A stretch of DNA of 64,000 nt, from contig DASQIH010000127.1 in assembly GCA_035631655.1 (NCBI GenBank), positions 1 through 64,000 on the forward strand, written 5' to 3'. Origin of the DNA: Gp1-AA122 sp035631655 (GTDB lineage: Bacteria; Acidobacteriota; Terriglobia; Terriglobales; Acidobacteriaceae). The notes beneath the pieces were generated by a model, which saw nothing but the letters and a program-made list of their open reading frames with translations, had not been told where the DNA came from and made no database searches. Of this stretch, positions 60,081 to 64,000 are shown in pieces (position 1 is the first letter of the stretch; each line of letters begins with the position of its first letter). Made by a program: the position numbers and the translations under genes.

Positions 60081-60614
60081 ATGAGTGCAGAGCGACAATC
60101 CGTGCTGCGGGTTCTGCTCATCCTGGCGGTGACGACGTTAGGGACAGCGCCGGGGAATGCCGGAGCTGCCGCCAGCCCGCCGACCAATTCCGGGCAGAAC
60201 CTGGCCATTATCGTGAACCAGTCCAACCCCGTCGAAAACCTCTCCTCGACGGAGCTGCGTCGCATCTTCCTGGGAGAGCGAAGTCACTGGCCGAACGGCC
60301 GTCGCATCACCCTGGTGATGATGCAGCCCGGTGAACCGGAACGTGACGCCGTCCTCCGCGAAGTCTGCCGCATGAGCGAGAAGGACTTTAACAATCATTT
60401 TTTGCACGGCCTGTTTACCGGCGAGGTCTTTGCTTCGCCGAAAACCCTGGCCTCGCCCGTGGGTGTTCGTAAGTTTGTGTTTAATGTGCCGGGAGCCATC
60501 GGTTATCTGCGCACCTCAGATGTTGACGCCTCGGTTAAAGTCGTTCGAATTGACGGGCTTCTTCCCAGCGACCGGGACTATAAGATTCAAGTGCAGGCCC
60601 GCTCGGCCAAGTAA
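60081..60614 (+). CDS. Small PstS-like periplasmic binding protein
   Basis: A 177-residue protein with a signal peptide (VLRVLLILAVTTLGTAPGNA). The mature part matches only one portion of PBP-like phosphate-binding proteins: ENLSSTELRRIFLGERSHWPNGRRI (about 50-75), EKDFNNHFLHGLFTG, and VFNVPGAIGYLRTSD. PstS itself is about 320 residues, so this is a half-size, single-domain form. No transporter genes accompany it. With a porin before it and a sensor kinase after it, a role as the ligand-binding part of a signalling system is more likely than uptake (inference). ATG directly follows the porin stop. Confidence 0.78.
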   Translation: MSAERQSVLRVLLILAVTTLGTAPGNAGAAASPPTNSGQNLAIIVNQSNPVENLSSTELRRIFLGERSHWPNGRRITLVMMQPGEPERDAVLREVCRMSEKDFNNHFLHGLFTGEVFASPKTLASPVGVRKFVFNVPGAIGYLRTSDVDASVKVVRIDGLLPSDRDYKIQVQARSAK

Positions 60615-60615
60615 T

Positions 60616-62100
60616 ATGAGCGAGAAAACCAAGGACGCCGCAGAACACAGTACGCTTCGGGCCATTCCCCTCATGCGCATTGTGTCGGGCCTGTTAGCCC
60701 GCAACAGCTACACCCTGTTGCTGCTGTTGGTTTTTGGTATCGAGGTGGGGGTTGGTGTTTTCGTGATACGCGATCTGCACACCGCTGACGTTGAGGCACA
60801 GAGAATGTATGCCGGATCTGTGCTCGGGCTGCGCCGGATTGGAGAGTTGCAGTATCAGGCCCAGGAGACGCGCCGCAGCACCCTCTATGCCTTGACCACC
60901 AACGACAGTAATCTCCAGGTCGAATATGCCGACCAGTCGCGGGAGGCTGATCGCCGGGTCACCGATGGCATTCGCGAGTATGTGGAGCAGGCGCGCATCG
61001 CGCGAGAAGTTGACCTCGGCAAGCGTCTCGAACGCGACTGGTCGGCGTATCTCCACGTCCGAGACGAGGTCTTAGCCTCGATTCTCGAAGGCAGCACGCG
61101 AGAAGCTGTCCAGTTTGATCTCACCGGAGGCGTGCCCTCGTTCGAGCGTGTCCGCCAGGATCTGGAGGAGGTCAAGCGGCTCTACGACGAACAGGCCTCC
61201 GAGCGGCTCGCGATCGTGGCGGGATCTTCGCACCGTTCTGCGGGCAGGCTGATTGCTGTCCTGGGCTTCACCTTGCTGTTTGCCAGCACTTCCATCTGGG
61301 CCATCCAAAGAAGCAAAATGATGGGTGCGGTGCAACTCGCTCAGTTGCAGATGGATTTTGTGGCCTCGGTCTCTCATGAATTACGCACGCCCCTGGCGGT
61401 CATCTGTTCGGCTGCCGACAACATTGCTGATGGGGTGGTGGAGGGAAAGGAACAATTGACCAGGTATGGCGTGGTGATCAGGAACCAAACTCGCCAGATC
61501 ACCGAACTGGTGAATGATATTCTGCTGTTTGCCTCCGCTAAAGATAGGGAGATCCGCTACAAACTGCGCCCGCTACAAGTTCAGGAAATCGTGCAATCGG
61601 TCATCGAAAACACCGCCGAACTGGTGCGCGGCTCAGGGTTTGTGATTGAGCAGCACATCGCGCCAGGATTACCTTACGTGATGGGGGATCTATCGGCACT
61701 CTCCCAGTGCCTGCAGAACTTGATTGTGAATGCGGTGAAGTACAGTGGCGAGAACCGTTGGATTTCGGTCCGTGCCGTGTTGGACCATGCCCAAAGCCGG
61801 CTCCACAAAGAAGTCCGGATCAGCGTTCAGGACCGCGGGATTGGCATCGCCAGCTCAGAATTGCCGCACATTTTCGAGCCGTTTTATCGCAGCCCGGCCG
61901 TGATCGCGACCCAGATTCACGGGACCGGCTTGGGCTTACCTCTAGCCAAGAACATTGCGGAAGCGATGGGAGGAAAGCTTACGGTGGACAGTCAGCTGGG
62001 CGCAGGCAGCGTGTTCACTCTCCACCTTCCCCTCATCGAGGAAGCCCAGTTGCACAGGGCGGCAGTTGTTTCCGGACTTGATCAATTGCAAAAACAATGA
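60616..62100 (+). CDS. Sensor histidine kinase with periplasmic helical sensor domain
   Basis: A 494-residue kinase. TM1 is at about 31-50 (YTLLLLLVFGIEVGVGVFVI) and TM2 at about 213-230 (LIAVLGFTLLFASTSIWAI). Between them is a 160-residue, almost entirely helical periplasmic domain with Arg/Glu-rich heptads (RRIGELQYQAQETRRSTLYA), like the four-helix-bundle sensors of chemoreceptors. The H-box is DFVASVSHELRTPLAVICSA, with ATP motifs NLIVNAVKYSG, DRGIGIA and GTGLGLPLAKN. The start is 2 nt after the binding-protein stop; the end overlaps the regulator by 4 nt. It probably reads the state of the binding protein. Confidence 0.93.
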   Translation: MSEKTKDAAEHSTLRAIPLMRIVSGLLARNSYTLLLLLVFGIEVGVGVFVIRDLHTADVEAQRMYAGSVLGLRRIGELQYQAQETRRSTLYALTTNDSNLQVEYADQSREADRRVTDGIREYVEQARIAREVDLGKRLERDWSAYLHVRDEVLASILEGSTREAVQFDLTGGVPSFERVRQDLEEVKRLYDEQASERLAIVAGSSHRSAGRLIAVLGFTLLFASTSIWAIQRSKMMGAVQLAQLQMDFVASVSHELRTPLAVICSAADNIADGVVEGKEQLTRYGVVIRNQTRQITELVNDILLFASAKDREIRYKLRPLQVQEIVQSVIENTAELVRGSGFVIEQHIAPGLPYVMGDLSALSQCLQNLIVNAVKYSGENRWISVRAVLDHAQSRLHKEVRISVQDRGIGIASSELPHIFEPFYRSPAVIATQIHGTGLGLPLAKNIAEAMGGKLTVDSQLGAGSVFTLHLPLIEEAQLHRAAVVSGLDQLQKQ

Positions 62101-62777
62101 ACGAAAATATTCTGCTAGTTGAAGACGAAGAAGCGTTGCGCATGACTCTTACCGACCGCTTGCGCAGCGAGGGCTATGTTGTCGACTTTGCGGCCGACGG
62201 CGAGCAAGGATTCGACAAGGCGACACGCTTACCTTTTGACTTGATCATACTCGATGTCATGCTGCCGTTGCGCAATGGCTTTGACGTCTGCCGCGACATC
62301 CGGCATGCAGGCTTGGCCACGCCCATTCTGCTGCTGACGGCGCGCGGCCAAACCGTCGACAAGGTGGTTGGTCTTAAACTCGGAGCCGACGACTACGTCA
62401 CCAAACCATTCGATACCCTGGAACTGATGGCCCGCATCGAGGCCCTCCTGCGCCGCCTGCCGACGCGAACTGGCCAGGGAATCTTCCACTTCGGATCCAT
62501 TCGCGTAGATGTTCGCGGCACCAAGGTCATGCGCGACGGCAAACCAGTTTATCTCTCTGCCCGGGAGTTTCAGCTCCTGCGTTATTTCGCCGAACACGCG
62601 GGAGCCACCCTTTCTCGTGACGACATCCTGAGCGAAGTATGGGGTTATGACGCGGGCACTTACACCCGCACGGTCGATGTGCACGTGGCTGGCTTGCGCC
62701 AGAAACTGGAGAAGGATCCTAAGAAACCAGAATTGATTCTCACCGTACCCGGACTGGGCTACCGGTTCGAAGGATGA
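62097..62777 (+). CDS. OmpR/PhoB-type response regulator
   Basis: A 226-residue regulator. Receiver: NILLVEDEEALRMTLTDRL, phospho-acceptor Asp in FDLIILDVMLPLRNGF, Lys in DDYVTKPFDTLEL. DNA-binding winged helix: SAREFQLLRYFAEHAGATLS, then RTVDVHVAGLRQKLEKDP and VPGLGYRFEG. Its ATG overlaps the kinase stop (ATGA), so it is the last gene of porin-binding protein-kinase-regulator. Confidence 0.95.
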   Translation: MNENILLVEDEEALRMTLTDRLRSEGYVVDFAADGEQGFDKATRLPFDLIILDVMLPLRNGFDVCRDIRHAGLATPILLLTARGQTVDKVVGLKLGADDYVTKPFDTLELMARIEALLRRLPTRTGQGIFHFGSIRVDVRGTKVMRDGKPVYLSAREFQLLRYFAEHAGATLSRDDILSEVWGYDAGTYTRTVDVHVAGLRQKLEKDPKKPELILTVPGLGYRFEG

Positions 62778-62823
62778 ACCGTCACAGCGTCATTACGCGG
62801 ATAGGCGAGCTGCAAGTTAGAGT

Positions 62824-63021
62824 CTAGGTCTTTCCCAACTGCCGCAAAACCGACTCAGCTCTTTCCTGCAGTTCGCGCGTATACCACAAGGGCGCATACC
62901 GCCCCAGGAGCTCGTACAAGTCCGCGAAAGCCTCTGCAAGTCGCCTCTGCTCTATCTCCACTTGCGATGCCTGATTCAAATGTTGCGGGAGACGGCTTGG
63001 ATCTGACGGGTTACGAATCAT
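62824..63021 (-). CDS. 65-residue cytoplasmic protein with structured leader
   Basis: A small helical, charged protein (MIRNPSDPSRLPQHLNQASQ..., then EQRRLAEAFADLYELLGRYAPLWY and RELQERAESVLRQLGKT). No Cys, no signal, no membrane helix. GGGGGAGG 6 nt before the ATG at 63021 is a very strong ribosome binding site, and it can be locked in a 10-bp stem (see the leader entry). The frame upstream of 63021 is open but lacks a site. No family recognised. It might be a small regulator or stress protein, given its leader (inference). Confidence 0.65.
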   Translation of the reverse strand: MIRNPSDPSRLPQHLNQASQVEIEQRRLAEAFADLYELLGRYAPLWYTRELQERAESVLRQLGKT

Positions 63022-63027
63022 GTCTTT

Positions 63028-63086
63028 CCTCCCCCAGCCAACACAGCCTGTGAGACCCTTGCTGGCTGCGACAGATCTGGGGGAGG
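63028..63086 (-). promoter_or_regulatory. Ribosome-binding-site-sequestering leader hairpin
   Basis: CCTCCCCCAG (63028-63037, giving the ribosome binding site on the minus-strand mRNA) pairs perfectly with CTGGGGGAGG (63077-63086), closing a 39-nt loop that has its own CAGCCA/TGGCTG helix. The whole Shine-Dalgarno GGGGGAGG is buried. Upstream on the minus strand, a -35-like TTGACA (complement of 63183-63188) may be part of the promoter. The rest of 63087-63419 holds nothing I recognise. Confidence 0.55.
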
Positions 63087-63419
63087 GGAGAGAACCTGCG
63101 CTATTAGACGACAAGTGAGGTCCACATAAGGTAAAAAGCAGGTAAGACAGTTGTAAATTTGTGTAAGCGCATTGTTAACGTTCTTGTCAACGATAACCGG
63201 GGAGCTGCTCTGGTCGCGTTGGAAGGAAGGCATCATTCCACGTTTTTCCCGCTAGTGAGTGGACTTCCAGGAACTCGCCAGAACCATCGCCATCCGATAC
63301 ACTTTGAAGTTGAAAAAATGCGGCGTCCCCCTTCGCGGCCGCGGCGTTCAGGACAGCGCCCTAACCGATAACTCATTTTCGGAGCTGGACTTAGCAGTTC
63401 TCTTCCCGCGAGAAGATAC

Positions 63420-63788
63420 ATGGCAAGGTGGATCACCTGGATCGCGGAACAAGACCGGCGCGGCTGGGCGTGCTCCCAGTGTGGCTGGGAATATCCTCTG
63501 CCTTCTCTGTTAAGTGATCCCGAGGCCAAAAGCGCCTATGATCGCCTGGCCCGCGCCAAGTTCGACGAGCACGAGTGCGCAGCCCACCCCAAGATGGCGG
63601 CGCCTGCCGAAGAGGATTGCTTCAGCACTCGAGCGCGCAAGCTTATTTCGCGTGGCTACAAGCCAAAAGATGCGGTGGAACTTGTGCTTCAGGAAATTAT
63701 GCTGGAATACCGCAACGAGCCTAAGAAGGTCGAGAAGGCGCGCGCCGACGCGCAAGCATTCTTGAACCACCTTCGCAAGGGATTGTGA
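63420..63788 (+). CDS. Small zinc-knuckle-like protein of unknown function
   Basis: A 122-residue soluble protein. It starts MARWITWIAEQDRRGWACSQ with one CxxC (CSQC) and later HECAAH and DCF, so a zinc site is possible. The C-terminal half is helical and basic (ARKLISRGYKPKDAVELVLQ, EPKKVEKARADAQAFLNHLR). I do not recognise a family. No strong Shine-Dalgarno sequence before the ATG. It ends exactly where the converging desaturase gene begins its stop. Confidence 0.6.
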   Translation: MARWITWIAEQDRRGWACSQCGWEYPLPSLLSDPEAKSAYDRLARAKFDEHECAAHPKMAAPAEEDCFSTRARKLISRGYKPKDAVELVLQEIMLEYRNEPKKVEKARADAQAFLNHLRKGL

Positions 63789-64000
63789 TTAGTCCCCGGC
63801 GACCACGGTTTGCGCAGGGCTCTGGATCAGCTTCCCATTGGGAGTAGGAAGGTCCTTCTGCCGCAGCTCCGAGAGCTTCACAACCTTAATCTGCTTGGCC
63901 AGCCCCAGCACCTTCAGAACCCAAATCCCGTACCAGTTGAGGTCCACTTCATACCACGCCAATCCATGACGAGCCGAGGTGGGATGGGCGTGATGGTTGT
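63789..64000 (-). CDS. Fatty acid desaturase (acyl-CoA/DesA type), C-terminal part
   Basis: The C-terminal 70 residues of a gene entering from the right edge. The sequence begins NHHAHPTSARHGLAWYEVDL, which contains the third His box (HNHHAHP type) of delta-9-type membrane desaturases, then LNWYGIWVLKVLGLA, the last conserved segment. It ends SPAQTVVAGD. The enzyme introduces a double bond in membrane fatty acids using a di-iron centre. The 5' part with the other His boxes is outside the window. Confidence 0.85.
   Translation of the reverse strand, partial: NHHAHPTSARHGLAWYEVDLNWYGIWVLKVLGLAKQIKVVKLSELRQKDLPTPNGKLIQSPAQTVVAGD

Noticed and set aside
63259..63513. 84-codon plus-strand frame before the zinc-knuckle gene
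   Set aside because: It overlaps the better-supported gene at 63420 in another frame and its second half is only a shadow of that gene.

Overview
The window is a gene-dense (roughly 58-60% GC by eye) chromosomal stretch that fits an acidobacterium of the Terriglobia type. The grounds are inference from content: very long secreted Asp-box propeller proteins, PilZ proteins with a receiver-like head, GAF-TonB chimeras, many short GC-rich intergenic palindromes, and dispersed copies of a 'gtcatcctgagcgaagcgaa' repeat. I see no rRNA, tRNA, CRISPR array, insertion sequence or prophage.

Layout. 1-6.9 kb: a CsbD stress protein, then a monovalent-metal (Cu/Ag) CusCBA efflux operon with a small Cys-rich exported protein. 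7.1-11.6 kb: a DUF3467-like protein, a GT39-type membrane glycosyltransferase and the molybdate importer modABC. 11.9-15.3 kb: a MacA adaptor with a MacB-type ATPase and permease on separate genes. 15.5-25 kb: a 1395-residue secreted protein, lhgO, proC, a GAF-TonB protein, a di-haem peroxidase and a 51-residue membrane protein. 25.3-32.6 kb: UDP-glucuronate and UDP-xylose synthesis genes, a PilZ protein, and several small membrane, zinc-ribbon and TonB-like proteins. 32.8-38.6 kb: a 1049-residue Asp-box protein, a ferredoxin-methyltransferase fusion and an old-yellow-enzyme oxidoreductase. 38.7-49 kb: housekeeping genes (STAS protein, dnaX-ybaB-recR, dapB-dapA-dapD, a HAD phosphatase, an EcsC protein, RNase J). 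49-54.7 kb: threonine dehydratase, an SH3/TPR-like protein, uppP and ftsK. 54.8-62.8 kb: two small beta-barrel paralogues (one frameshifted), a small exported protein, and two back-to-back two-component systems, one in an operon with a porin and a PstS-like binding protein. 62.8-64 kb: two small unknown proteins and the 3' end of a fatty acid desaturase.

The most interesting signals are not classical genes. Six GTGA-N6-TCAC dyads lie in intergenic regions in front of redox or envelope genes and look like one CRP/FNR-family regulon. A perfect -24/-12 (sigma-54) promoter at 42174-42190 is followed by about 180 nt of non-coding, strongly foldable sequence ending in an intrinsic terminator, a candidate sigma-54-dependent small RNA. 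A perfect 10-bp inverted repeat can fully sequester the ribosome binding site of a 65-residue protein near 63.0 kb. Three different heptanucleotide tandem repeats cluster between 44.4 and 47.4 kb. The porin / binding protein / kinase / regulator operon facing a second two-component system is the best candidate for an uncharacterised sensory system. All functional calls rest on reading the translations; no database search was run.
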